DNA of 64,000 nucleotides from Rhabdophis nuchalis (Eukaryota; Chordata; Lepidosauria; Squamata; Natricidae): NCBI GenBank assembly GCA_039707465.1, contig CM077644.1, forward strand, positions 203,136,462 through 203,200,461. The letters run 5' to 3'. Positions within the stretch are counted from its first letter, which is position 1. Every line of letters begins with the position of its first letter. Made by a program: the position numbers and the translations under genes. The notes under the pieces are model-generated. The model worked only from the letters and a program-made list of their open reading frames with translations, was not told where the DNA came from and made no database searches. Below are positions 47,026 through 57,914 of this stretch, piece by piece.

Positions 47026-47209
47026 CAGGGTTGGGATTCACTTATCTTCCATACTGGTTCACAAATGTGAGCACATCCACACTTTCTTCGCTCTCACGCA
47101 CCACATTTGCACATCCGCACCGCCTTCTGTGCATACGCAATGCTCGCGCATTACATTGGAGTGGGTGGCAAAACCTCTGAACCGGAGAGAACCGGCTGAA
47201 TACCACCTG
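47026..47209 (+). mobile_element. hAT-like MITE (184 bp), decayed
   Basis: Left end CAGGGTTGGGATTCAC and right end GGCTGAATACCACCTG form an imperfect inverted repeat. The interior is CpG-bearing and GC-rich (gcacatccgcacc, aatgctcgcgc). No convincing 8-bp duplication remains (AGCCAA versus AGACAA is the best I see), consistent with age. Confidence 0.6.
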
Positions 47210-47318
47210 TGAGACAAGCCTGATAAAAGGCATTCTATGTCACTGAGGCCATTTAGGCCTCTAGTAACATCTAGAAACACCTCCAAACTGTGAATCTACT
47301 CTTTAAGGAGAATATAAA

Positions 47319-47705
47319 CCTGTGATGGCGAACCTTTGGCATGCGTGCCACAGGTGGCACACAGCGCCATTTCTTAGTACATGTGAGACATTGCCCTGTC
47401 AGCTCCAGTGTGCATATGCACATGCTGGCCAGCTATTTTTGGCCTTCATTTTCGGCCATTTTTTATTCTCCAGAGGCTTCCCTGAAGCCTCCAGAGGGTA
47501 AAAACAACCCAACACGCAAACCAGAAGTTCGGGAATGGACTTCCGGCTTGCTCATTGGGCCATTTTCTGGAGGCTTTAGGAGGCTTCCCTGAAGCCTCCA
47601 GAGGGAGAAAAATGGCCCTACAGGCAACCCGGAAGTCCATTCCTGAACATCAGGTTTACATGTTGGGCCATTTTTCGACCCCCGGAGGCTTCAAGGGAGA
47701 GAGCT
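47319..47705 (+). mobile_element. hAT-like non-autonomous element, right end missing
   Basis: The start 'cctgtgatggcgaaccttt', then 'ggcatgcgtgccacaggtggc', 'gtgcatatgcacatgctggccagct' and repeated 'ggaggcttccctgaagcctcc' follow a common squamate hAT-type repeat. Its other terminus (ggttcgccatcac...) is absent here, so the copy is truncated or deleted. Internal 'tctggaggctt' inverted pieces could form hairpins. Reverse-strand proline-rich frames are artefacts. Confidence 0.68.
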
Positions 47706-48007
47706 CACAATTGTTCAATAGGCAAAGAAAAAAAAACTGAAAAAGGATCTACCCTTCTGTGTCAGATAGTTAAAAGTGATATCAGAAGATTTGTATTTTC
47801 AGACTTGCAAGATTCTGTAAATTTAATCCTACAATACTATAGAACTACTCATCTGGTTGTGTCTCATGTTTTATTTACCTGGGAGGGCTGTCATGAGCAA
47901 TGAAGAATGGCTATATGGTATGCCACAGAAGGCCTTCTCCTATATAGCACGCAAGCTCCAGAATTATTTTCTCAATATTTAGGAAAAGAGAAAAACTGCA
48001 TCTCCTT

Positions 48008-48097
48008 TGCCAAGCTGTTAATGGTTAATTGATTTTAATGGTTCTGATTTTATAGAATCAGTAACATTAAAATCAATTAACTGTTAAAAGCTTGGCA
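48008..48097. repeat. 90-bp imperfect palindrome (long hairpin)
   Basis: Arms TGCCAAGCTGTTAATGG (48008 on) and the reverse complement of the right end, TGCCAAGCTTTTAACAG, continue to pair through 'ttaattgattttaatg'. That gives about 42-bp arms with about six mismatches and a very short centre. No CAG/CTG ends and no clear target duplication. It may be a small MITE of another superfamily or simply a foldback sequence. Confidence 0.85.
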
Positions 48098-48099
48098 CA

Positions 48100-49305
48100 A
48101 GCTTTTATATTTGTATTTTTTATTGCTGTAAGTCAATTTGAGTGCTTATAGACAACAAAACAATTATTATAATAACATTTTTTTGGCAGCAGTCCACCTC
48201 AGAATCAATGCAACCTACTTCTGAGTAAGCTGTTGTGAGATGACCTTAAGACATCAAACTATAGGAGTCAAAGTTAAATTTGTAAAAGGAAAAACTACTG
48301 AAATAAAATCAGACCCATGTATTCCTTAATTTCTACTCTTGAAATTTATTTTCTGTTATTGAGGCAAAAGGCCATGTTATGTAAATTATTTCACTAGATT
48401 ATTGAGGAGACCTGGTTGAATTTCCAACTTTGCCTCTAAGTAGGTCAATTGCTATTTTTCATCATAATGTCTTTCAGATTGTGAGAAAAAATAGAGTTTT
48501 TATTTTGGAATAATATGGTTAACTAATCATTAATCTTATGTATTATAGTTCCTTATACATTACATCACTACATTTTCTCTAGATATAATAATAATATTAA
48601 CTGTGACTTTTCCATAACTTTTACAGTAGTATTATAAACAACCATTCAGTTGCCTTATATGAATTGTATTATACTTTATTATATTAATATTTGTACCCCC
48701 AATTCTTAATTTTTTATCTTAAATTGTACAATTTTACTTATTTTATGACTTTAAAGTTTTATTCTTAATAATATGGCTCTTTTGTTTTGTTTTTCTAGTC
48801 AATGACTGGAATAAAATGACTGATTGATTATGGTTAAGTTCACATTTTTATCCATGCTAGAGATAGCACCTGGTGAATGTCAAGAAGCTAAAAAAATTGG
48901 ATCTGTGCAGATCAGAGACTCCAACAGGTCATCATCAACAAGGTAGACTGAAAAGTAAAAAAATCCCAAACATTCCCCCCATGTTGTCTCCAAAGAGTCC
49001 TACATGAACATAGTCATAAAAACATCAAGTATCAAGTTGGCTCAAAGCCAATTCATCTTTTACCATTTGTGATGGGGGAGAAGATTGAACAATTAAAGAC
49101 ACAATGGCTTGCTTAAGAATATAGAATTAATTTTGTGGTAGTGAGGCTTCTAGTCCATTATTCAGTTTGCTGTACTTGTATGTACTAATTCTTCATTCTG
49201 GGCTACATTTATAATTTTTGCAGCTGAAGAAATGTATTTTTTATGGATCAGTAATTGCTTGTATATAAATGTTATTTAAGCAGTAGGTTTCCTCCCCTCC
49301 CTTGC
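48100..49305. other. AT-rich intergenic DNA, nothing recognised
   Basis: No frame or repeat family. Confidence 0.5.
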
Positions 49306-49309
49306 AAGA

Positions 49310-49700
49310 ATAGGGTCAGGGTTCCAACTAATACATCTCATTCAATAAGAACCTCAAGGCAGGCAAGTTCCTCAAACAACATGTTTATTAGGACATCTCA
49401 AATTGGCATATTTGTTGTGGAAAACCATCTCTAAGTTGGCACCGTTTCCTTCCCAACTAAAAGCAAAATGTTATCACTCCCGCCCCGAGTCTCAGTCACA
49501 TAGCCCAATCAGCATACAGCCCAGTTGCTAGGTGACTTCAGACTCCACCCTTCAGACACATGCACCAATGTCCTTAATACCCTGAGGAAAGAATTTTATT
49601 TAGGCTACAATACCCAGCTAATCTCTATATCTCCCTTCCTGGTCCCTTCGCTCCAGGCTGTGTCAGTGCTGAAACAATGAGAAAAGAAACCTCCCTAGAA
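49310..49700 (-). mobile_element. LTR-like segment, minus strand
   Basis: On the minus strand it reads from 'tgtttcagcactgacacagcc' through a GC-richer body with 'ctcggggcgggag' to 'cctaataaacatgttgtttgagg', an AATAAA signal followed by an R/U5-like stretch and 'ctgccttgaggttctt'. The length (about 390 bp) and signal order fit a solitary LTR, including an old endogenous retrovirus LTR. Exact ends and target duplication were not found, and there is no internal coding region nearby. Confidence 0.42.
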
Positions 49701-49704
49701 ACTA

Positions 49705-50744
49705 CAAAAAAGAAAATGGCCACAGTTCAGCCAACTTCAGGGTTGACCAACAGGATAAGACAAACAGGATAAGAGAGACTAGAAAAAAAGATGCTAGAAT
49801 GTAAAGGGATATTTTCAGTGACCGTTGACTCTGTCCCCCATTTACTGCTTGCTTCAGCCCACACAGGATGTTGTCTCCAACATGTTAGCTTTGAGAGCAT
49901 GGAGTTCTCAATGCAAGAAAGATTGCCCATTTTTGCCTTAATGGCTGTTTGCCATTGCATTTTGGCAGAAAATGCTATTGCTAAATTAAATATGAAATAT
50001 AGTTTCATAAGGTTGGAGAGTGGCATATGTAGTCTATAGCCATTGGTTGCTGATTCTAATGTAAACAATGCTTCTTGCATTATTTTGCAGTTCATCTAAA
50101 GTTATATACAGACCCACAGATAATTTTCTAACTGTTTAGGAATGAGACAATAAGTTTTGACTTAGCCTCCCACTCCTTTGACTTCAAACAGTTGATGGTT
50201 ATGAACTTTATGATGCATTATGATGCTACAGCTGTAGCCTTTAATTGCAACAAGATCTCAGTATGTAAAGATATGTCCTAATAAGATGGAATTTGCAAAA
50301 CTGTGTCTGCTTCAACTGAAAATGGTTTGGCACCATCCCCATGCTTTAATACTCATTCACTGTGAATGTACTGTGCTCTTTCCTGATGAGACTTGGAAGT
50401 TTCTCCCTTGAAAAATGATGTGTCTTATAGATTGTATAGACTAAGCAGTTTTAGCTATCGCAGGGCAATAAAAAAAGCATTCTTGCCATGGATTCATTCA
50501 AGGTGCAAGGACAGGTATTAACCTTGGTCTATTATACCATTTATTTTTTAAGCCAAGATTAAAAAAAGGGAAAAAGAAGGAAAGGGAGAGAGGAGAAACA
50601 GAGTAAGTGCATCAGCATTTAAATACCCCATTTTCAACGTTGAAAAAACATAAACTAAATTTTAAAATGGATAGAGAGTAATAATGCAATATATTTGTGG
50701 GATTAATTATAAATTGCTGTTTTAAATTGTTCCAAAGTTTTTTT
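49705..50744. other. Intergenic DNA, nothing recognised
   Basis: Overlapping frames on both strands (49727-50095 minus, 49791-50039 plus) carry no domain signal. Confidence 0.45.
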
Positions 50745-50745
50745 T

Positions 50746-50794
50746 CAACAGGCAACTGGACTTTCTGATTTGGCAACAGGCAACTGGACTTTCT
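50746..50794 (-). repeat. Duplicated 21-bp unit (period 28), end of a dispersed repeat
   Basis: 'caacaggcaactggactttc' occurs at 50746-50766 and 50774-50794. Its reverse complement resembles 'agaaagtctaattgcctctt' at 9923-9943, so it is probably the terminus of the same family on the other strand. The third L2 copy starts immediately after it. Confidence 0.7.
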
Positions 50795-50795
50795 C

Positions 50796-51426
50796 CAGGT
50801 GTACCCGGAGGCTTCAGTTGGTCCAGAATGCAGCCGCGCGAGCAATTATGGGCACCTCTAGGTTTGCCCATGTAACACCGCTGTTGCGCGAGCTGCACTG
50901 GCTACCTGTCGTCTTCCGGGTGCGCTTCAAGGTGTTAGTTACCATCTTCAAAGCGCTCCATGGCTCGGGACCTAGCTACCTGCGGGATCGGATCCTGCCC
51001 CATACATCCTCACGGCCGATTCGCTCCCACAGAGAGGGACTTCTCCGGGTGCCGTCCACTAGACTTTGTCAGCGGGCGACGCCCAGGGGAAGGGCCTTCT
51101 CTGTGGCGGGCCCAGCCCTCTGGAATGACCTTCCCCCCGATATCAGGACAACCACGGACCTCCGCTCCTTCCGCTTAAAATTAAAGACGCACTTTTTTCG
51201 TCTGGCCGGCCTTGGGTAGTCTCTTTTTAGGTCAGGGTTTTTTAGGGGTAATTTTTAGTTTAGTTATGGGTTTTAGCGCAGGATTTATTTAATTTATTTT
51301 TAACTTTGTATTTTGTATTTGTTTGTGGTCTATTTGTATTTTTAATTGCCTGTGCCCCGCCTCGAGTCCCCTTGGGGAGAGAGAGCGGGATAGAAATTAA
51401 AATTATTATTATTATTATTATTATTT
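50796..51426 (+). mobile_element. L2-clade LINE, 3' copy with (ATT)n tail
   Basis: The frame to 51219 is open and holds only the conserved L2 C-terminus: RRLQLVQNAAARAIMG, RELHWLPVVFRVRFKVL, IRSHREGLLRVPS, GRAFSVAGPALWNDLPPDIR, ending FRLAGLG. The 3' UTR finishes 'cctgtgccccgcctcgagtcc', 'ggggagagagagcgggata' and an (ATT)n run (51402-51426). The tail and UTR differ from the AAATA-tailed copies at 14111 and 23161, so this is another subfamily. The copy is cut at the 5' side and lacks RT motifs, and therefore cannot move by itself. Confidence 0.88.
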
Positions 51427-51469
51427 CTCATCAATCACTCTAAGTAAACAGCTTTCCGAAAGGGAAAAA

Positions 51470-51916
51470 AACCCACCCTTTTTGCACTGTGCAAACCTCC
51501 CCCAAATGGCCCGTTTTTCGCAGAAATGGGCCTGGTTTTTTTCAAATAAAAGGCATGAATAGCCTTGGGGGGCTTGCAGAGTGCTCCTGGGGGGGACAAA
51601 ATGAGGAAAAACAGCCCGTTTTTTGTGTGAAAACGGGCCATTTTGTGGTCAAAGAAATAGCATGCATAGCCTTATGGAGGCTTATAGAGTGCTGCTGGAG
51701 GCTGGAGGGGGGAAAATGCCCTGTTTTTGCTCATTTCTGCCCTCCCCAGTCCCCAGGAGCTTTCTGGAAGCCTCCATAAGAGTATGCACATGGCCATTTT
51801 GGTGAAGGGACGGGGTTTCAGCCAAAAAGGCTGTATTCAATGTATAAAACACACCCAGATTTTCAGCCTCTTTTTAGAGGAAAAAAGGTGCGTCTTATAC
51901 TCCGAAAAATACGGTA
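51470..51916. mobile_element. DNA-transposon-derived repeat ending in 'gaaaaatacggta'
   Basis: The right end 'gtgcgtcttatactccgaa' plus 'aaatacggta' is a widespread vertebrate DNA-transposon terminus. The left counterpart (taccgtatttttc) is not visible, so the left part is missing or another element. The body has repeated 'gcatagcctt' and 'ggcttgcagagtgctcctgg' / 'ggcttatagagtgctgctgg' units and GC-rich patches. Superfamily not decided. Confidence 0.55.
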
Positions 51917-52285
51917 AATGCACATTATCACACACATATAAAACTATGTATGTGCACTATATCTGCCCACAAGAATGAAAATGATTGGCAATTCCCTTTT
52001 TTTTAGAACAGAAAAGTGATCAGCATTGCTGTAGGGCATTATCTAAGGGCACAACATAGTAGCCTTCAGCCTGGACCTTGCCAGTTATCATCAGAGGGTT
52101 CCAATCTCCATATGTTTTTATTATATTGGTTTCTGAACTACCTTTAGTGTAGGACAATAGCAACTTAAATGGGAGGTTTAATGAGAGTTTTCTTCTTTAT
52201 AGTTGGTCTGAAAAGTCTAAAATGTGGAGGAAGCATGTAATAGGTTGACTGTATTAAATTATAATATACCCTATCTGCTATGGTC
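51917..52285. other. AT-rich intergenic DNA, nothing recognised
   Basis: No feature seen. Confidence 0.5.
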
Positions 52286-52289
52286 TTGT

Positions 52290-52465
52290 ATCTTTCAAGT
52301 CAATAGCAATGTTCATTGTATTGGGCTAGTTATCCTCTCTCAACCTAGCTCACCTTACAGGGTTGTTGTTGTGATGAAACTAGAGAAAGGTAGGAGTAAG
52401 GTACGTCTGCTACCTTGAGTTATTTATAAAAATAATAAATGTGGGATATAAATACATAAATTAAA
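52290..52465 (+). mobile_element. tRNA-SINE 3' portion
   Basis: 'gggctagttatcctctctcaacctagctcaccttacagggttgttgttgtgatgaaa' type sequence, then 'gctaccttgagttatttataaaaataataaatgtgggatataaata', matches the downstream body and tail of a squamate tRNA-derived SINE. The tRNA-like head (expected near 52230) is too decayed to define. Confidence 0.7.
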
Positions 52466-52469
52466 TGGT

Positions 52470-53145
52470 AGCCATAGAAGGATGATTGCTAAAATTAGAA
52501 GAGAGGTTTCTGAAATATGGTTTGCTCATGCAATGAAGAATTTGAAAGGAAAATTAATCACATGAAAAACTTAGTTGGAACATAATAATGCTTAGAATAT
52601 GCTAAACTGAATAGTATATAAATTCTTTTTTTCAGTGAATGCTATAACATAGCTAGACAACCTTATGAGTTACTGGTATACCCTGAGCCTTTCGTATGCC
52701 GTCCTGTTGATTGTCTAGCTTCTTGATAAAATTTGCTGATAAATTGCTTTTAAAGACTTAACAGTTTTCAAAAAAGTATTTTTTTCTATTCATGTTTAAA
52801 GATTTAAAAAGTATATTTAAAAAAAGAAAGCGTCTGCCATCAAGGAGCACAATTCTATTGCAAAAGGTAGGATTAGGCTCACTGATTTTAATCTTTTACT
52901 GGCAATTGCTTGCAACAACTACATTTTCTCTGTCTGACAATGTCACTGCTATCATGATCCTAAGACATTTATATGGCTGCCTTGTAATGGATTTCTATAG
53001 AACTTCCTTCCAAATACAACTGATTAGGACTGCATTCTAAAACCAAATACTTTTCTTTCACACATATCTCTTATGATCTGACTAAATTAATGAAACATGT
53101 TTTCTGTGAGGAGATAATGTAATTTCTATTCTCTCATGCTGCCAC
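52470..53145. other. AT-rich intergenic DNA, nothing recognised
   Basis: The 82-codon frame 52792-53040 has no family signal. Confidence 0.5.
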
Positions 53146-53149
53146 TTTT

Positions 53150-53700
53150 TTTAATAAAAAAAAAGCCATACTGAACATTTGTGCGTGCAAATGAGCAGGA
53201 ACATTCACAAAAGAGATGTAATGGACCAGTTTACTGCTATACCTAAGGATATCTCAGGCTGCATTGAATTATAGGTTCATGAAGGAGATAATATTATCAG
53301 GTCACTGTAATGCTAAGCGGTATTACACTATAGCAGATAATTTCTGGGGAAAGGCTTACATTTGAAATGAAACGTAAAATAACAAAATACATCAGGCTAC
53401 AATGCTGTCTGAAAAAATATTTATATTTATATTCAACCCCCTCAGCTAGATTTTCAGACACATCTCTGCTTAAAAAGCAGTCACCTGACAAAAACAGTTC
53501 TAATTATTACCCCCTTGGGCTAACATTTTTCAGAGTGACTGGCTAAAATGCACTCCAGCTCATAATTTCTCTCTCTGACAGTGGAAGACATAACCTAGTT
53601 TCCTCTAATGCAAAAGTCTCTAATCAAGAGGCCAGGACCTTGTTCACTATAACACTGAAGGGAGAAAATACAATTTGAGCAGAAGGAAATTGCCGACATA
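53150..53700. promoter_or_regulatory. Candidate conserved non-coding block (weak)
   Basis: Repeat-free, compositionally mixed stretch with words such as 'gtgcgtgcaaatgagc', 'tctaattattaccc', 'ctaatgcaaaa' and 'cacttaaaaagcag'-like text. The 'tgcaaat' and 'taattatt' words are homeodomain/POU-like. Proposed from texture only. Confidence 0.22.
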
Positions 53701-55481
53701 GGTTGATAGTTGTACCATTCTCATATATGCTTATTCAGGTTTAAACATCTAGTTTTATTTTATACTAAATCATAATTGAGATAAATCCTGGATTTTTTTT
53801 TCTCCAGAGATTTTATATTATAATTACAAAGATAGCCATGCTCTAATATTAAGTAGGAAAGCATGTATTTGCAATTGGTTTATAAAAGCAATTTACAGGT
53901 CCATGCTGAATATTTTATTGTGTTGGTAAGGGCTGCTTCTTATAAGTGCACATTGGCATTAACAAATCTGTAAATTTGAAATGACATTGATCAGGAAAAT
54001 ACTATTGAATGATGTTTATTTTGGGAGTCAGTATACTTTTATTATTTTAAAATAATCTTGACAAATTGCAATTTTAACAGTATCCTAGCAAGTATCTATA
54101 ACTAGCAAACCCTGGGAAAAATAGGTCTCAGAAGATAAAATAATAACTTCATGTTGGTTGGGAAGGCTTGGGTAATGTTAAGAATTTCATCATGAGGCAA
54201 CATCTCATTCATTTATTGGATCTTATACATTTCTGCAAAAAAACCCATACCAAAACAATGGCTTATATACTAAACTAAATCAGAATGAGATTATTCACTT
54301 TTGGTTTAGTGAAATGTGCAAACTTGTCATAGGGCCTTGTGAACACCATGAATGACTTCAAAACTATGAATGGCTTAATATTATGAATTCAGCCAATTCT
54401 GGTTTATAATGATGAGTATACAAATCATAACTTAGCCTAGCATGTAAACATAGTCTCTAAATGAGACAAATAGCAATCCATCTGTTCCTTTCAATTTACA
54501 GGATTATAAGGTTATACTACTATGTATCTTGTTTGTGGTACTTGTGTAATTATCTTTTTAAAGAATGAAAAAATAATTAAGACCAAAAAAACAGGCTGCT
54601 ACCTTGGGAAACAAAAATCAAATACACAGGTACAGAATGGAGGTTAACACGGCTTATTAAAAGTACTTAAGAAATTGATTTTGGAATAAGAATTAATTAC
54701 AACCTAGATATGAATTACAAAATAATGTGCTTGCAGAAAATGCAAATGAAATTTTAGTCTGAATCAATGGAAGTTTAATTCCTAAATCATAGGAAGTAAT
54801 AGTTCCATTTTACTTTCCATTAGTGAATTTAATCTAATATTTAAACTGAATGTTAATGATATAAAATTAAATGTTTAGTAGCCGCATTCATGATTTAATA
54901 TTTTGAGGAAAGGTATGTGATCTCTAGCAATTTTTGGAAAAAGTTATATAGTCTTATATTAAAGAAATGTCAGAAAAGGCTGTTTTACCATGAAATTTCA
55001 AGTTGTTTAATTAATGTAGAAAACATAATTTCACTTTGTTGTACAAAGGTTTATAATCACACAGTATGTAAAAAGTTTTCTGGCTATTGAATATTCCTTC
55101 ATATTGCTGGTCCATATTTGTTAGATGAAAAAATTATTTTAGAAGGTTTTTAATCTTATTCTGATTTTAGTTCCAGGTTTACTTGCCATTTAAGCAATAT
55201 TTGATTAGTGTAAATTATTTTAGAAAATTCTAAATGTATAATATTTTTTAAAGCCTCAAAATAGCTAGCTTCTAAGCTAGGAGGTTGGTTACTTGATTTT
55301 TTAACCTAATATGTTGCATGAGCCAGCCATTTATGATTTGTAATCAGTGATTACAAATGGTGTTCTCTGAACTTAACTAGTTTTCTTTATTCAGTGAACT
55401 ATTGCCATACAAACCATATTTAGCTTGCTGTATGAACCCATCTAATGTGTCAGAGACAAAGGCTAGCAATTGATTTTGTAC
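53701..55481. other. AT-rich intergenic DNA, nothing recognised
   Basis: No frame or repeat family. Confidence 0.5.
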
Positions 55482-55489
55482 AGCTGAGC

Positions 55490-55613
55490 CAGAGGTATCT
55501 TGGTTCGGCCCAGTTCGGCCAAATTGGCCATGGCGTCAGTGGGAGGTTCCGCTCACCCACCCCGGACATTTCACGAGTGAAACAGTAGTAAGCTGGTTAG
55601 CAAATCACCACTG
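55490..55613 (+). mobile_element. hAT MITE (124 bp)
   Basis: Starts CAGAGGTATCTTGGTT and ends GCAAATCACCACTG; the terminal inverted match is partial. Flanking 8-bp duplications are AGCTGAGC (55482-55489) and AGCTCAGC (55614-55621), 7 of 8 identical. Interior 'ccgctcacccacccc' and 'aacagtagtaagctgg' resemble family B at 4986-5128, so it may be a diverged relative. Confidence 0.78.
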
Positions 55614-56059
55614 AGCTCAGCTAAATAGGGGCGACACATCAGTTACTCAAACATGGAACAGTTCTGTTGAAATTTATCTAGTTGCTTCATTTCAGCTAGC
55701 AATTTTTTAAAAATTAAATAATTTCATTTTTATTGCTACTATTATTTCTTGTTACTTCAGAACCATGTTATTTTCCTTCAATGCTGAACTGTAAGTGTAA
55801 GAAGGCAGAGCATTTGTCTCAACAAACATAGACACTTTGGGCACCAAAATGAAAGGAGACGCAACAATATATTCCATCTATTTACCCTGCTTGAGTTTAC
55901 AGTTACGTATTAGTAAATGTAGGAACGAAATGGTTCAGGAAAAAAATTAACTTGGGAGTGGAGAAACTGTGTTACTATAGGAAGCAAAGACGCCTAAAAT
56001 GAAGGAGAGCTAGAATGTTCCTATGTGTATATTCCTTTGAATCCCTTTGAACCCCTGAG

Positions 56060-56233
56060 ATTCCAGTGAGATGCCATGACATGATGAATGGGGATGACAT
56101 AGAAAAGGAGTGTTTAATTTGCACTATCATGGCATTGTCACATGATGTATCAGGACTTTTTTCTCCTTTGCTAAACCAGGTGAGGCCAGTGTGTGATGCA
56201 TCTGGCCCGTGGGCCATGGGTTTGACAGCCCTG
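56060..56233 (-). mobile_element. hAT-type non-autonomous element, one end only
   Basis: The right end 'tctggcccgtgggccatggg' plus 'tttgacagccctg' is the usual terminus of a hAT-type repeat (cagggctgtcaaa on the minus strand). The adjoining 'gatgcatc', 'gtgaggccagt' and 'ctttgctaaacc' text also fits. The opposite terminus was not identified. Confidence 0.6.
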
Positions 56234-56239
56234 ACATAA

Positions 56240-57848
56240 AAGAACCATGCAATGAATAGCTGGAGAGAAGACTATGAAAGACCTGAAAATTGGTCAGCTT
56301 TTCTAAGTGTAAGCATATTAGAATTGTCTATATATCTGGCTTCCTTTGTGGAAACTTTCAGTGAAAATAAACAGATGACAGTTGCTTATTTGAATGTAAT
56401 ATTTCATTGCTTATAAACTTGATAGATTATCGATGGTAATTTTGTCATTAAGTACTGAAAAATCTTGAGAATTGTATCTTTTGCATTCACGTACAGATTT
56501 TATTTTGAATTATATCAAATTATTAGTTTTTAAGCTATAGGACATTTCTAAAGTTTCATTACAAACCAACGGAGGAAAAAACATTCTAAAACAAAGATAA
56601 TATCTTCCGCTGTCCTATAAGAAGATTTTATAGAATATCTTCATGACTGTATTTGTCAGATGAGCTCTGCTGGAAGATGTCAATGTTCTTTTAATATTTC
56701 CACTGCCTCTGCAAATAATGCCATGCTATGTATAATACATTTATTTACCTCAGCAAGAAGATAAATGCAAAGTCTGCCATTCCTGGTAAACTATTATGAA
56801 AGCCTGAAGGGAAATAGTCTTGGGGAGTACTAGGCAGTATAAAACATTGAGGGCAATATTCAGTCACATTCTGGATGCATATTCAAAACCGCAAATTTGC
56901 TGACGTTCCAGTATAACCACCAAGGGCATTTCCCCCTAAAAGTTGCATATATGAGTTCTTGAAAGCCTATTTGCTTGAGAATCATCCCCCTTGACAAAAT
57001 GGTGCTTCTATAATCAACAAGGACTTGATTGTTTTCACCATTTTGAAAAACCACACAGGAGTGACACACATTGTTTTTCCCAGTCCTATGGTAAGTTAAA
57101 GTACTCTCCAGAGAATTGATCTCTTGATACTTTTGCAGCTTGAGTTTGTCTGAAATCACCATTCATTGTATCTGGCCTTTATTAAAAATACTCCATCCTC
57201 CTGATTCGAGCAGTAGGAATGCCTTGAGGTAGACAAAAAAAAGAGGTCTTCAAATCTGAGATTGGATTATTGTTAAGGCATTTATATTATCCATCACACA
57301 ATTCTTCCCCAAATGAACCAAATAATAAAAATAGAAACATATGGAGATACCAAGTGAACTTCTGTGATTTATGTAAAAAATACTATGGGGAGATTTAATG
57401 CTGTTATATTTTGCTTGCTGAGATATGAATCCAAAATTCTAAACTAGATTTTTCCCCTCCTGCCTTGCTGTCAGATAAGGGCATCGTGTGAACGGATTCT
57501 AATATATGCTGTTCTTTTCACACTGAATCAAAAAACATGTGTTCTGATTAATTATGATCATATGAATATAGGTATTGACCTTCTCAGAGCCTGCATGACT
57601 TTTTTTTTTTTTTTGGCATCCTGGAGTCAACAAAAGTTGCAGAAGTTGGTAACAAAACTGACTTTAAATAAATTAGGAACTTAGCCATTTTTGGGATTTG
57701 TAGGTATAATTTAGCTTGATGTCAGGAAAGATTTGTTGGACTATCCCATACCATTTTTATATGTAAGAATAGTTTAGATGACATGGATATTATGTTAATG
57801 TCTAAATGTTTTGAAATCATGCAGAAAAACGCTAACCAATCGTTCATC
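56240..57848. other. AT-rich intergenic DNA, nothing recognised
   Basis: Includes a T14 run at about 57601. The 100-codon minus-strand frame 56860-57162 shows no domain. Confidence 0.45.
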
Positions 57849-57849
57849 A

Positions 57850-57912
57850 TTCCCATCAGTCCCTTCGGGGAGAGGGGGCGGTCTAGAAGTCCAATAAATA
57901 AATAAATAAAAT
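57850..57912 (+). mobile_element. L2 3' tail fragment
   Basis: 'atcagtcccttcggggagag' and 'ggggcggtctagaagtccaa' followed by taaataaataaata-type repeats match the terminal 60 bp of L2 LINEs in this window. The remainder of the element was never inserted or has decayed. Confidence 0.8.
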
Positions 57913-57914
57913 CA

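Noticed and set aside
56860..57162. 100-aa minus-strand frame
   Set aside because: Considered as an old processed pseudogene, but no protein family could be recognised.
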